Positions 34,886 through 44,067 are shown, counted from the stretch's first letter. The stretch is DNA of 64,000 nucleotides from Streptomyces sp. PT12 (GCF_003311645.1 NZ_QEST01000096.1:158206-222205), one strand, 5' to 3'. Notes: generated by a model from the letters alone, not told the origin. Translations and numbers: made by a program.

Positions 34886-36088
34886 TTATTCCGCGTCGTC
34901 CGCGCGTTCCGCGGGTGCCGCGGGGTCCGGTGCCGCGTCCGTCCGCTGCACATCCTGCCCTGGATGGGCGGCGGATGGGTAATCGGGAGGAGGGGGTGGA
35001 GAGGGAGACGGATGGGGCGGCCATGGCGCCCCCCACTCGCTGTCCCGAGCGGCCCTGTACTCCTGGCCTCGGCGCTTGGAGACCGTCGTGCGGCGCAGCG
35101 CGCCCTCGGGCGTGCACAGGTCGAGCAGCACCTGGCCCTTGCGCAGCAGCGGCCTGCGCACGATGCGCCCTGGGGCGGGAGAGGCGCCGGTGCCCGGTGT
35201 GGCGGCCGCCACATACGTGAACTTCTCGTCCTCGTACGGCAGGACGCCGCCCTTGACGCGGCGGTGCAGCGAGGAGCGGCTGACGCGGGCGGCGAAGTGG
35301 CACCAGTCGGCGCCCACCTCGATGGGGCACTCGGCGCCGTGCGGGCAGGGCGCGAGGACGCGCAGCCCGGCGGCCAGGAGGCGGTCGCGCGCGTCCCTGA
35401 TGCGCCGGTACCCCTCGGGGGTGCCGGGCTCCACGAGCACGACGGCCCCGGTGCCCGCCCACTCCCCCGCCGCGCCCTGGGCCGCGCCCTGGGCCGAGCG
35501 CGTCACGGCCGCCGCGGCGGCGTCCACCACGGCGTCGCGGGCGGGCTCGGGCAGCTCGCCCAGCACATAGGAGACGGTGACCAGGTCGGCGCCCGGCAGC
35601 TCCGGCGCCGCGCCGGGGGCGCCGAGCTGGCCCTGGCGCCACTCGACCGGGACGGCCAGGCCGCCCGCCGCGGCCAGCTCGCGGCCCAGGTCGAGCGCGG
35701 GCCCGGCCCGGTCGACGACGACGGTGCGGCCCTCGCGCCCCGGCCACACCTCGGCCGCGGCCCATGGCGCGGCGCCGGTGCCGCCGCCCACGTCGAGATG
35801 GGCGGCGGGCGCCCAGCCCGGCAGGCGGGCGGCCAGCTCGCGCAGCGCCGCGGTGACCGCCTCGCATGTCGCGGGCATGCGGTAGGCGGCGTAGGCGACC
35901 GCGTCCGCGCGGTCCCGCAGGACCGGCGCGGCGGTGAACGGGCCGCCGCGCCCGGGGCGTTCGGCCCCTTCGGAACGCTCGCGGTAGCCCGCCATCAGCC
36001 GCTCGACCGCACCGGCCGCCTGGCGTGGCGGCAGGCCGTCGAGCAGCTGGTCGAGCGCGGCGCGCAGGGTCGTGGATGCGCTGGTCAC
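34886..36088 (-). CDS. Rsm22-like small ribosomal subunit methyltransferase family protein
   Basis: A 400-aa SAM-dependent methyltransferase-like protein. The SAM loop H-L-D-V-G-G-G-T-G-A lies near residue 98, and the Cys-rich segment C-P-H-G-A-E-C-P...D-W-C-H-F near 255-275 is characteristic of the family, which acts on ribosome assembly. The C-terminus is a Pro-rich low-complexity tail. The GTG at 36088 overlaps the upstream MFS gene's stop, so the two are coupled. The target rRNA or protein is not known for bacterial members. Confidence 0.88.
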   Translation of the reverse strand: MTSASTTLRAALDQLLDGLPPRQAAGAVERLMAGYRERSEGAERPGRGGPFTAAPVLRDRADAVAYAAYRMPATCEAVTAALRELAARLPGWAPAAHLDVGGGTGAAPWAAAEVWPGREGRTVVVDRAGPALDLGRELAAAGGLAVPVEWRQGQLGAPGAAPELPGADLVTVSYVLGELPEPARDAVVDAAAAAVTRSAQGAAQGAAGEWAGTGAVVLVEPGTPEGYRRIRDARDRLLAAGLRVLAPCPHGAECPIEVGADWCHFAARVSRSSLHRRVKGGVLPYEDEKFTYVAAATPGTGASPAPGRIVRRPLLRKGQVLLDLCTPEGALRRTTVSKRRGQEYRAARDSEWGAPWPPHPSPSPPPPPDYPSAAHPGQDVQRTDAAPDPAAPAERADDAE

Positions 36089-37416
36089 CGGGACAGGATA
36101 GGGCGGCCCGCCCGGCGCCAGGGGCGGCACAGGGTCACAAAGCAGACGGCCGCGAGCAGCACGGACGTCAGCTGGACCACGGCCATCGGCAGCGCCGTTT
36201 CCTCGCCCGCGATGCCGACGAGCGGCGAGGCGATGGCGCCGACGAAGAACGCGGACGCGCCCAGCAGCGCGGAGGCGGAGCCCGCGGCGTGCGGAGTGCG
36301 TTCAAGGCCCTCGGAGTTGGCGTTGGGCAGCACCAGCGGCATCGAGCCCATCAGCAGGAACAGGCCGACGGAGATGGGGATCAGCCCGGGTTCGCCCAGC
36401 ACGCCGCTGGTCATGACGAGCAGCGCGAGCGCGGACAGGGTCACCCCGGCCAGGCCGATGGCCATGATGTGGTGGGTGGGGAGGCGGCCGACGAGCACGT
36501 TGCCGTTGATCTGGCTGACGCCCACCAGGCCGATGGAGTTGACCATGAACAGCATGCTGAACGTCTGCGGCGAGGCGCCGTAGATCTCCTGGATCACAAA
36601 GGGCGAGGCCGCCACATAAGCGAACAGCGCGGCGAACGTCAGGCTGCCGACCAGGAGATGGCCCGTGAAGACCCGGTCCTTGAACAGCCCGCCCATGTCG
36701 CGCAGCGCCGAGCGCACGCCGCCCGCGTGGCGCTGCTCCCTCGGCAGCGTCTCGGGCAGCCAGCGGGCGACGACCAGCGTCAGCACGACCCCGGCGGCGG
36801 CCAGCACGACGAAGATGCCGCGCCAGTCGGTGAACCGCATCAGCTGGCCGCCCAACACCGGCGACAGGATGGGCGCCGCGCCCGAGATCAGCATCAGGGT
36901 GGAGAAGAAGCGGGCCATGGCCACGCCGTCGAACAGGTCGCGCACGATGGCCCGGGAGATCACGACCCCGGCCGAGCCCGCGAGGCCCTGGATGAAGCGG
37001 AACGCGGTCAGCGACTCGACCGTGGGCGCGAGCGCGCACGCGACCGAGGCGAGGACATAGCAGCCCATGCCGATCAACAGCGGTCGGCGGCGGCCGAGTT
37101 GGTCGCTCATCGGGCCGACGATCAGCTGGCCTAGACCAAGGCCGAGCAGGCACGCGGTGAGCGTGAGCTGCACGGTGGCCGCGCCGGTGCCGAGTGAGTC
37201 GCCCACCTCGGGGAGGGCGGGCAGGTACATGTCCATCGACAGCGGGGGCACCGCGGAGAGAGCGCCGAGGATCAACGTCAGCAGCACCCCGGCGCGTTGG
37301 CGGCGCGTGAGCTGGGCGGCGGTGGCCCCCGCCGCGTCGCGGCGGGGGCCGGGTATCGGAAGGGCGTCGGGGGTGGAGTCGGGGGCGGCCATGCTGGATG
37401 GGCCGGGCAGGTTCAT
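36085..37416 (-). CDS. MFS drug efflux transporter, Bcr/CflA family
   Basis: A 443-aa 12-helix transporter. The first loop M-S-D-Q-L-G-R-R-R-P is the MFS motif A (G-x-x-x-D-x-x-G-R-R/K), and the first helix contains D-M-Y-L-P-A-L-P, diagnostic for the Bcr/CflA group of multidrug and bicyclomycin/chloramphenicol exporters. The ATG at 37416 with GGAGAGG is chosen; the frame to 37707 is a shadow. The substrate here is unknown. Followed with overlap by the Rsm22-like gene. Confidence 0.92.
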   Translation of the reverse strand: MNLPGPSSMAAPDSTPDALPIPGPRRDAAGATAAQLTRRQRAGVLLTLILGALSAVPPLSMDMYLPALPEVGDSLGTGAATVQLTLTACLLGLGLGQLIVGPMSDQLGRRRPLLIGMGCYVLASVACALAPTVESLTAFRFIQGLAGSAGVVISRAIVRDLFDGVAMARFFSTLMLISGAAPILSPVLGGQLMRFTDWRGIFVVLAAAGVVLTLVVARWLPETLPREQRHAGGVRSALRDMGGLFKDRVFTGHLLVGSLTFAALFAYVAASPFVIQEIYGASPQTFSMLFMVNSIGLVGVSQINGNVLVGRLPTHHIMAIGLAGVTLSALALLVMTSGVLGEPGLIPISVGLFLLMGSMPLVLPNANSEGLERTPHAAGSASALLGASAFFVGAIASPLVGIAGEETALPMAVVQLTSVLLAAVCFVTLCRPWRRAGRPILSR

Positions 37417-37703
37417 GCACCTCTCCGTGACGTACTGGGGATCGGCCCAATCATCCCACGACCACCCCCTCGGGCCCCACCCCGTTAAGCGCCTCCGATG
37501 CCCCCGCCGGGGGCCCCGCCGTGGGGCGCGGCCCGGTGAGCCGGGCCTGGTCGGCGGGTCGCGCGAAGCCGTGGCCGCCGCTGGCGATCGACGTGGTGAC
37601 CAACCCCACACCGAGGCGGCGGGTGCCGGGGGCGGGCCCGCTCGCGCTCGTCCGCTGAACACGCCCCCCGCACGCGAGCCGGGCCGCGCGCGGGGGCGCA
37701 TCG
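37417..37703. other. Intergenic region with no recognised gene
   Basis: A 287-bp gap between the MFS start and the remnant locus. The frames here are Arg/Pro/Gly-rich and match nothing I know. A promoter for the MFS operon is expected near 37440-37480. Confidence 0.4.
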
Positions 37704-38159
37704 TCATGCCGTCGGGGTCGTGGGCGTCCCTTCATCAGCGATGATCGCGTGGACGATGGAGTCGCGCCACGCGCCGCGCACGTGCACGTGGTGGCGGATC
37801 CTGCCCTCTTCGACGAGTCCGGCGCGGTCGAGTACGCGGCGCGAGGCTTCGTTCTCGGGTGACCGTGCGGCCCAGATCCGGTGCAGTCCCAGGGAGTCGA
37901 ACCCCAACGTCAGGAGCCCTCCGATGGCGTCGAGGTCGTCGGGCGCTACTCGTTCACGGGCCTCGGCACCTGCGCGCATGGCCGCGTTCATCCCATCGGC
38001 GTCACCGAGTACAGCAGCCGCACGGGCGTGAAGGCTGGCGAGCCAGACGCGAACCGTTCCGGCCGTCTCCGGTGCGGCGGCGGCGCCGCTCTGTGCGTAG
38101 TGGCCAGCGTCCTGGGGGCGCCCCGCCCAGTAGGAGATGAGGCTCTGGAGCCCTCGCAC
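37704..38159 (-). pseudogene. Chimeric remnant: TPR-type regulator fragment joined to a GNAT acetyltransferase fragment
   Basis: One open frame with two unrelated halves. Residues 1-85 (G-L-Q-S-L-I-S-Y-W-A-G-R-P-Q-D-A...P-D-D-L-D-A-I-G-G) match the C-terminal helical part of Streptomyces HTH/TPR regulators. Residues 86-151 (L-G-F-D-S-L-G-L-H-R-I-W-A...N-E-A-S-R-R-V-L-D-R-A-G) match the C-terminal half of a GNAT acetyltransferase, including the usual N-x-x-S-x-x-V-L motif. Neither half is complete. The frame continues open upstream without a good start. The two were probably joined by a deletion. Confidence 0.75.
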
Positions 38160-38268
38160 CCATCCTCGTGCGGGGGCGTGGTCGGCCTGGGCGGTGGCGT
38201 TCTCGGTGGCGGCGCTGTGCCGCTTCTGGTGGATCAGGTCGCGCGGGGGCGTTCCGTCATGTCTGGCG

Positions 38269-38529
38269 TCAGTCGAGGGGGCGTGCGTCGTGCGCGGCGG
38301 CGATCGCGTTGATCCGCTCGGCCAAGTCGAAGTCCGCAGCGGTCAGCCGATGGCCCGCGTCGTGTGTCGTGATCGCGAACCGCACGGAGTCCCAACGCAG
38401 ATCGATGTCCGCATCCCTCACTGACCCGTTGGCGATCCACCGGGTACCCGGCGGGCGCCTGTCCCGCGGGGGACGGAATAACGCGCCGGGCGGCGGCCGT
38501 TGACCCGGCATGGCCACAGGGGACACCAC
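38269..38529 (-). pseudogene. Truncated 4a-hydroxytetrahydrobiopterin dehydratase-like remnant
   Basis: The last 55 or so residues (D-I-D-L-R-W-D-S-V-R-F-A-I-T-T-H-D-A-G...D-F-D-L-A-E-R-I-N-A-I) match the second half of pterin-4a-carbinolamine dehydratases, with the T-T-H-x-A-G loop. The N-terminal half with the D-H-H-P-type motif is missing and is replaced by a Pro/Arg-rich frame. The 5' end overlaps the start of the PhzF gene on the other strand. A likely degraded gene. Confidence 0.6.
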
Positions 38530-39364
38530 GCGGGTGCTGCGCTACGCGGCGTTCACGGACGACCCCGCGGGGGGCAACCCCGCGGGGGTCGTGCTCGACG
38601 CGCGAGGGCTCGACGAGGCCGACATGGCGCGGATCGCCGCCGACGTGGGGTACTCGGAGACCGCCTTCCTGGTGCCGCGCGGCGGCGGCGCGTTCGGCGT
38701 GCGGTACTTCAGCCCCGTGGCCGAGGTGCCCTTCTGCGGCCACGCGACGATTGCCGCCGCGGTAGCGCTGGGTGAACGAGCGGGCGGATCCGGGGAGTTG
38801 CTGTTCGATACGCCTGCGGGGCGCGTTCCGGTGAGCGTGGAGGCGGCCGAGGGGGCGACGCGGGCGACGCTGACCAGCGTGGCGCCCCACCAGGAGCCGG
38901 TCGACCCGGCCGACCTCGCCGAGGCGCTGGCCGCGCTCGGCTGGTCCCCCGGCGACCTCGACCCCGCCCTGCCGACGGTGATCGCGTTCGCGGGCGCCCG
39001 CCACCTGATCGTGCCCGCCGCCACCCGCGCGCGCCTCGCGGACCTGGACTACGACGGGCCAGGGCTGACCGCGTTGATGCTGCGCCTCGACCTCACGACG
39101 CTCCAACTGGTGTGGCGGGAGCGCGCGGACGTCTTCCATGTGCGCGACCCGTTCCCGGTGGGTGGTGTCGTCGAGGACCCCGCGACGGGAGCCGCGGCCG
39201 CCGCGCTCGGCGGCGCGCTGCGCGCGGCGGGCCTCGTCCCCGACGAGGCCGTGCTCACGCTGCACCAGGGCCACGACATGGGCCGCCCCTCGACGCTCAC
39301 CGTCCGGCTGCGCGCGGGCGACCCGCGCGTCCTGGTCTCGGGCACGGCCGTCCCCCTCACCTGA
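38510..39364 (+). CDS. PhzF family isomerase-like protein
   Basis: A 284-aa protein with the two-lobed PhzF/diaminopimelate-epimerase fold. Signature motifs are G-N-P-A-G-V-V near the N-terminus, Y-S-E-T-A-F-L with the catalytic Glu, F-C-G-H-A-T, and D-P-A-T-G-A-A in the second lobe. Many such proteins are not involved in phenazine synthesis, and no phenazine genes are present here, so the reaction is unknown. ATG at 38510. Confidence 0.9.
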   Translation: MATGDTTRVLRYAAFTDDPAGGNPAGVVLDARGLDEADMARIAADVGYSETAFLVPRGGGAFGVRYFSPVAEVPFCGHATIAAAVALGERAGGSGELLFDTPAGRVPVSVEAAEGATRATLTSVAPHQEPVDPADLAEALAALGWSPGDLDPALPTVIAFAGARHLIVPAATRARLADLDYDGPGLTALMLRLDLTTLQLVWRERADVFHVRDPFPVGGVVEDPATGAAAAALGGALRAAGLVPDEAVLTLHQGHDMGRPSTLTVRLRAGDPRVLVSGTAVPLT

Positions 39365-39395
39365 CGCGCGAGGGGGCCAGGTCCGCGCCAGGGGC

Positions 39396-39662
39396 TCATT
39401 CGAGCCGCGTGACGGGGTGGTGCGTCCCGGCCTCGATGTCCTGCGCGGTCAGGTGGAGCAGCTGGTGGGACAGCTCCGACAGCGCACGCGCCACCGCCAG
39501 CTCCCGCCCGATGCCCGGCTTCTGCGGGTCGTCGGGGTTGGCGCGCGCGGTGCCCTCCGCCACGAGCACCGTGTCGGGCCGGTCCTCAAGGCGCGCCTCG
39601 GCCCGGGTGAGGCGGCCGCCTGAGTCGATGGCCACCCGGACATTCCAGGTCTCAGTGGTCAT
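39396..39662 (-). CDS. DUF1876 domain protein
   Basis: An 88-aa protein that starts MTTETWNVRVAIDS, with A-R-A-N-P-D-D in the middle and E-L-A-V-A-R-A-L-S-E-L-S-H-Q at the end. This is the DUF1876 pattern, a small alpha-beta fold reported to resemble dsRNA-binding domains. Streptomycetes carry several copies. The ATG at 39662 gives the normal family length, so the longer frame to 39857 is a shadow. Function unknown. Confidence 0.9.
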   Translation of the reverse strand: MTTETWNVRVAIDSGGRLTRAEARLEDRPDTVLVAEGTARANPDDPQKPGIGRELAVARALSELSHQLLHLTAQDIEAGTHHPVTRLE

Positions 39663-39850
39663 GCGTCCATCGTCACCCCGGCGTTCGCGGCCCGCACTCC
39701 GACCGTTCGCGCCCGCGCGGAGCACCGCGCGGAGCACCACGCCGAACGCCGCGCGGAGGACCACGCGAAGCGCCCGGGCGGCGGGGCGTATCGCTGTCCG
39801 GGACAATGGACCCCCGCGAAGGGAATGTCGAGTCGCGACGAAAGGGAGCC

Positions 39851-40831
39851 ATGGCACCGGAGGGACGGTCGTCGGAGCCGTGGGCGCGGGCGTTGCGCCG
39901 CACGCCCGTGGCGATGTGGCGGGACGACATCGACCACTGGGCGGCGGCGCTCACGTACTACTCGGTGCTCGCGGTCTTCCCCACCCTGATGGTGGCGGTG
40001 TCCGTCGCCGGTCTCGCCGATCCGCGGGCCGCGCACCAGCTGATCGCCGAGGTCACGTCGCTGCTCCCGGCCGGTTCGGGGGCCGAGGTGCGGTCGGTGC
40101 TCGGCCAGCCGCGGGACGAGCGTTCCACCGCGTGGCTGGTCATCGCGGTGGGCTCGGCGAGCGCCTGGCTGTCCGCGTACAACTACCTGAGCGTCTTCCG
40201 CAGGGTGCTGCACGGGATGCACGGCGTGGAGGACCACAGGCCGCCGTGGAGCGCGGTGCCGCGCATGATGATGGCCTCGCTCGGGCTGCTCGGGCTGCTG
40301 GTCGGCAGCGCGACGGTGCTGATCCTGACGGGCGGCGCGGTCCGTTCGATCGGACGGCTGCTCGGCACGGGCGAGGCGGGAACGGCCGCGTGGAACGCCC
40401 TGAAGTGGCCCTTACTGCTGGTGCTGGTCACGGGGCTGGTGCTGGTGCTCTTCCGCACCGGGCCCGCGGGAACGCGCGCCCCGCACCGCGCCGTGCCGGG
40501 CGGGGCGCTCGCGGTGGGCCTGTGGCTGGTGGCCAGCGCGGGCTTCGCGCTGTACGCCTCCCATGTGCCCACGTACAACCGCCTCTACGGCTCGCTCGCC
40601 GGGATCATCGTCTTCCTGGTGTGGCTGTGGGTGTCCAACCTGGCGCTGTTGACCGGGGCTCAGTTCAACGCCGAGCTGTCCAGGCTGCGCAGGGCGGCGC
40701 CCCGCCTGGCCGCGCCCGGCGGCGGGCGGCCGAGGCCGCCCACCGGCAGCGCCGGAAGCAACGGGAGCGCCGAAGGGGTGGCTACTTCTTCTCGCCCACG
40801 CCCGGCTGCGCCTCGCTCGGCTGGACGATGA
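39851..40831 (+). CDS. YihY/BrkB family membrane protein
   Basis: A 326-aa membrane protein with about six hydrophobic segments. The N-terminal H-W-A-A-A-L-T-Y-Y-S-V-L-A-V-F-P motif and the later T-Y-N-R-L-Y-G-S-L-A-G-I-I-V-F-L-V-W-L-W identify the family, proposed to be transporters or envelope proteins. The C-terminal tail is Pro/Ser/Gly-rich. The start at 39851 has AAAGGGAG. Its 3' end overlaps the convergent AIM24 gene by 50 bases. Confidence 0.92.
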   Translation: MAPEGRSSEPWARALRRTPVAMWRDDIDHWAAALTYYSVLAVFPTLMVAVSVAGLADPRAAHQLIAEVTSLLPAGSGAEVRSVLGQPRDERSTAWLVIAVGSASAWLSAYNYLSVFRRVLHGMHGVEDHRPPWSAVPRMMMASLGLLGLLVGSATVLILTGGAVRSIGRLLGTGEAGTAAWNALKWPLLLVLVTGLVLVLFRTGPAGTRAPHRAVPGGALAVGLWLVASAGFALYASHVPTYNRLYGSLAGIIVFLVWLWVSNLALLTGAQFNAELSRLRRAAPRLAAPGGGRPRPPTGSAGSNGSAEGVATSSRPRPAAPRSAGR

Positions 40832-41459
40832 CGAAGCCCTCGCCCTGGAGCACCAGCTGGAACACCTCGCCCGAGCCGCCGCGCAGCATCGACTTCAGGC
40901 TCTGGCTGCGGTTGATCGAGGTGGTGAGCCCGCTGGACCAGCCGACGACCGCGTCCGTGTCGACATAGACGGGCGCCTGGGAGGTGACGGGGATGATGAT
41001 GGGCGCCCCGTCGCACACCAGGCCGATGCGGCCCTGCCCGGAGAACAGGCAGTTGAACAGCCCACCGCCCGTCATCCCCGCCCCGCTGACCATCTTGATC
41101 TCGTAGCTGAGGGAGGGGTCGAAGCACAGGACGTTGCGCCCGTTGATCGTGAGCATGTCCTGCTGCTCGAGGTCGATGAGGAAGCAGTTCTGCGCGTAGT
41201 GCGCGAACCACACCTCGCCCTGGCCGCGCACGGCCATGAGCGCCAGGCCCTCGCCGGTGACGGCGCGCTTGAGGAAGTTCCCCACGCCCTGGGACTTCAC
41301 CTCGAACTGGAGATTCCCCCTGAAGGCGACCATGGCGCCCTGCCGGGCGTGGCATTCGCCGTTGACGACGTACTTGATCGCCTTCGAGTGCTGCAAAGAC
41401 ATCCCGGGGGCGGTGGGCGCCTGCGCCTGGTACTCGGACTTGAAAAGGTCACTTCGCAC
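40782..41459 (-). CDS. AIM24 family protein (TerD-associated/beta-helical)
   Basis: A 225-aa protein with the repeated strands of the AIM24 family (G-E-G-L-A-L-M-A-V-R-G-Q-G-E-V-W and S-G-Q-G-R-I-G-L-V). Yeast Aim24 acts in mitochondrial membrane organisation; bacterial members have no fixed role. The GTG at 41459 gives the normal start. Ends convergent with the BrkB gene. Confidence 0.9.
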   Translation of the reverse strand: MRSDLFKSEYQAQAPTAPGMSLQHSKAIKYVVNGECHARQGAMVAFRGNLQFEVKSQGVGNFLKRAVTGEGLALMAVRGQGEVWFAHYAQNCFLIDLEQQDMLTINGRNVLCFDPSLSYEIKMVSGAGMTGGGLFNCLFSGQGRIGLVCDGAPIIIPVTSQAPVYVDTDAVVGWSSGLTTSINRSQSLKSMLRGGSGEVFQLVLQGEGFVIVQPSEAQPGVGEKK

Positions 41460-41522
41460 GCCGTCATATTAGGCGTCCGCCCGTTCGAATGCGGCGGAAT
41501 CACGCGGAACCCCGCGTTCCGC

Positions 41523-43010
41523 TCAGCCTCGGGCGCTGGCGCCCCTCGTGGACGGCGCGGTCGCCGAGGTGGCGACCGGGGACGCGCTCGGGGCGCGGTG
41601 GCGGGGGAGGAACGACGCGATCACGAACGCCACCAGCGCCGCCGCCGAGCCGAGGACCATCACCACGCGGAAGCCGTCCCGCGAAGGCAACGCCACGCCG
41701 CCGAACGACGTCGTCATCTGTGCCAGGATCACCCCGGCCACCGCGCTGGAGACGGAGGTGCCGATGGCGCGCATCAGGGCGTTGAGGCTGTTGGCCGCGG
41801 CCGTCTCGGACGGCGGCACGGCCGCCATGATCAGGGACGGCATCGCCCCATACGCCAGGCCGATGCCCGCGCCGATGACGCTCGACGCGATCACGATCTG
41901 CCACAGCGAGGACATCATCACGATGCTCAGGGCATAGCCCGCCGCGACCACCAGGGCGCCCAGCATGAGGGTGGCCTTGGGGCCCCTGGTCCTGGAGATC
42001 GTCGCCGAGAGCGGCGCGGTCGCCAGCATCACCAGGCCCGTGGGCGCCATCACCAGGCCGACGGTCAGCATGCTCCGGCCCAGGCCATAGCCGGTGGCCT
42101 CGGGAAGTTGCAGCAGCTGCGGAAGGATCAGGGACATCCCGAACAGCGAGTAGCCGAACACGAGGGACGTCACATTGGTCAGCAGCACCTGGCGGCGCGC
42201 GCTGGTGCGCAGGTCCACCAGGGGGCCGGTCGTCCGCAGCTCCCACAGGCCCCACAGCCCCAGCGTGACCGCGGCGACGGCGAAGAGGCCGAGCGTCAGG
42301 CCGTCGTTCCAGCCCCAGTCGCCGCCCTTGGAGATCGCGAGCAGCAGGCTCGCGAGCGCCGTCGAGAGCCCGAGCGCGCCGATGACGTCAAACCGCCCGC
42401 CGCTGCGCACGGGCGACTCCGGCACCAGCCGGATCACCAGCGCGAACGCCAGCACGCCCAGCGCCGCCGACGCCCAGAACAGCGCGTGCCAGTCGGCGTT
42501 CTCGGCCAGGAGCGCCGCGGCGGGCAGCCCCAGGGCACCGCCGACGCCGAGTGACGCGCTCATGATCGCGGTGGCGGCGCCCAGGCGTTCCGCGGGCAGC
42601 TCGTCGCGCATGATGCTGATGCCCAGGGCAATCACGCCCGCCGACAGGCCCTGGAGCGTGCGCCCGACGATCATCGGCGTGAGGCTGTCGCTCAGGGCCG
42701 CGACCACCGAGCCAGCGACCAGCAGGACGAGGCTGACCAGCAGCATGCGCCGCTTGCCGTACATGTCGCCGAGCCGACCCACCACCGGGGTGGCGACGGC
42801 GCCCGCGAGGAGCGTCGCGGTGATCGCCCACGTCGCGTCGGAGGGCGACGCGTCGAGCAGCCGGGGCAGCTCGGGGATCAGCGGGATCACCAGGGTCTGC
42901 ATGAGCGCGACCACGATCCCGGCGAACGCCAGGATCCCCACGACCGCGTTCGCGCGCGGCGCCGCCGCGGGGGCCGCGTGGTCGGTGGGGTGGGCAGGGG
43001 TGTCGTGCAC
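41523..43010 (-). CDS. MFS multidrug efflux transporter (DHA2/EmrB-QacA type)
   Basis: A 495-aa transporter with about 14 membrane segments. Motif A in the first loop is G-R-L-G-D-M-Y-G-K-R-R, and helix 5 has the antiporter motif G-x-x-x-G-P/x-x-x-G-G form (A-S-L-G-V-G-G-A-L-G-L-P). It exports lipophilic drugs or natural products by proton exchange. The GTG at 43010 follows GGAGG. A perfect TCAATCGATTGA palindrome upstream and a divergent TetR gene point to repression by that protein. Confidence 0.92.
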   Translation of the reverse strand: MHDTPAHPTDHAAPAAAPRANAVVGILAFAGIVVALMQTLVIPLIPELPRLLDASPSDATWAITATLLAGAVATPVVGRLGDMYGKRRMLLVSLVLLVAGSVVAALSDSLTPMIVGRTLQGLSAGVIALGISIMRDELPAERLGAATAIMSASLGVGGALGLPAAALLAENADWHALFWASAALGVLAFALVIRLVPESPVRSGGRFDVIGALGLSTALASLLLAISKGGDWGWNDGLTLGLFAVAAVTLGLWGLWELRTTGPLVDLRTSARRQVLLTNVTSLVFGYSLFGMSLILPQLLQLPEATGYGLGRSMLTVGLVMAPTGLVMLATAPLSATISRTRGPKATLMLGALVVAAGYALSIVMMSSLWQIVIASSVIGAGIGLAYGAMPSLIMAAVPPSETAAANSLNALMRAIGTSVSSAVAGVILAQMTTSFGGVALPSRDGFRVVMVLGSAAALVAFVIASFLPRHRAPSASPVATSATAPSTRGASARG

Positions 43011-43057
43011 GGGGGAGCCTCCGTCTTGACGCGGTACGCGACCTCATCGGATTTAAA

Positions 43058-43069
43058 TCAATCGATTGA
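43058..43069. promoter_or_regulatory. Perfect 12-bp palindrome TCAATCGATTGA, candidate TetR operator
   Basis: It sits 48 bases before the MFS start in an AT-rich patch where the promoter should be. The divergent TetR gene at 43315 is the natural binder. The AT-rich composition stands out in this high G+C region. No binding evidence. Confidence 0.6.
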
Positions 43070-43201
43070 CCGAGACTAACGGATCGTGTTGCCTGGTTTT
43101 CGCACGGCCCGTTTCGGCTGAGGGGCTGGGCCCACGGCGGGCCGCGAGGGCGGCGGGCCGCACGGGGTGGATGCGGTGCATGGAGTGCGTGGGTGCGTGG
43201 A

Positions 43202-43277
43202 TGCATGGGTCGGATGGGCTTGCATGGGTCGGATGGGCTTGCATGGGTCGGATGGGCTTGCATGGGTCGAATGAGGT
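43202..43277. repeat. 19-bp tandem repeat, three exact and one partial copy
   Basis: The unit is tgcatgggtcggatgggct. Copies lie at 43202-43220, 43221-43239 and 43240-43258, with a degenerate fourth to 43277. The array ends 37 bases before the TetR start and occupies its upstream region, so copy number could alter expression of the regulator. Confidence 0.85.
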
Positions 43278-43314
43278 CGGTGAGCTCGGGTGAGGCTTGG
43301 ACGAGGTGAGCGCG

Positions 43315-44067
43315 ATGGCGGGCGGGACCATGGAGGGCAGGACGGCGCGGGCCGAACGGGTCGGCGCGACGCGGGAGTCGATCCTGAACGCCGCGGAGCG
43401 GCTGTTCGCGGAGCGCGGCCTATACGCCGTCTCCAACCGCCAGATCAGCGAGGCCGCGGGCCAGGGCAACACGGCGGCCGTCGGCTACCACTTCGGCACC
43501 AAGACCGATCTGGTGCGCGCGATCATCCGCAGGCACACCGGGCCGATCGAGGAGATCAGGGAGCGGATGCTGGCCGGGCTCGGGCCGTCGCCTGACCTCA
43601 GGGACTGGGTGTCCTGCCTGGTCAGGCCGTCCACCGAGCACCTCGCGGCGCTCGGCGGCCCCACGTGGTACGCGCGGTTCTGCGCCCAGGTGACCACGGA
43701 TCCCACGCTCCGGGCCATGGTGATCGAGGAGTCCCTGGCGTCCCCCGCGCTGCGGCGGGTCCTCGACGGGACGTGGGAGTCGCTGCCCGAGCTGCCGGTG
43801 GAGGCGCGCCGGGAGCGCAAGGCCATGACGCGCGACCTCATCGTGCTCTCATGCGCCGAGCGCGAACGGGCGCTCGCGCGGCGCGAATCCACGGACAGGG
43901 CGTCGTGGCACGAGGCGGCGACGGGTCTGGTCGACGCGCTGGTGGGGTTGTGGCTCGCGCCCGTGACCGCGCCTACCGCGCCTTCCGCGCCTTCCGCCAC
44001 CGGGACTCCTGCTCATAGTCGTACGCGTACCCGAGAAGCCGCCCGTCGCTGTACGGCCTCCCCATGA
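43315..44067 (+). CDS. TetR/AcrR family transcriptional regulator
   Basis: A 250-aa regulator. The N-terminal HTH is R-E-S-I-L-N-A-A-E-R-L-F-A-E-R-G...A-A-G-Q-G-N-T-A-A-V-G-Y-H-F-G. The remainder is a helical sensing domain that contains H-T-G-P-I and a TetR_C-like core, with a Thr/Ala/Arg-rich tail. The ATG at 43315 has GAGGTGA. It is divergent from the MFS pump and probably represses it through the 43058-43069 palindrome. Its 3' end overlaps the convergent amidase by 95 bases, which may explain the odd tail. Confidence 0.92.
   Translation: MAGGTMEGRTARAERVGATRESILNAAERLFAERGLYAVSNRQISEAAGQGNTAAVGYHFGTKTDLVRAIIRRHTGPIEEIRERMLAGLGPSPDLRDWVSCLVRPSTEHLAALGGPTWYARFCAQVTTDPTLRAMVIEESLASPALRRVLDGTWESLPELPVEARRERKAMTRDLIVLSCAERERALARRESTDRASWHEAATGLVDALVGLWLAPVTAPTAPSAPSATGTPAHSRTRTREAARRCTASP

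Noticed and set aside
38510-39364. PhzF taken as evidence for a phenazine cluster
   Set aside because: No other phenazine gene is present; PhzF-like proteins are common and mostly unrelated to phenazines.
43202-43277. Tandem array considered as a CRISPR
   Set aside because: Units are contiguous with no spacers, so it is a simple tandem repeat; the same holds for 5601, 27311 and 49927.
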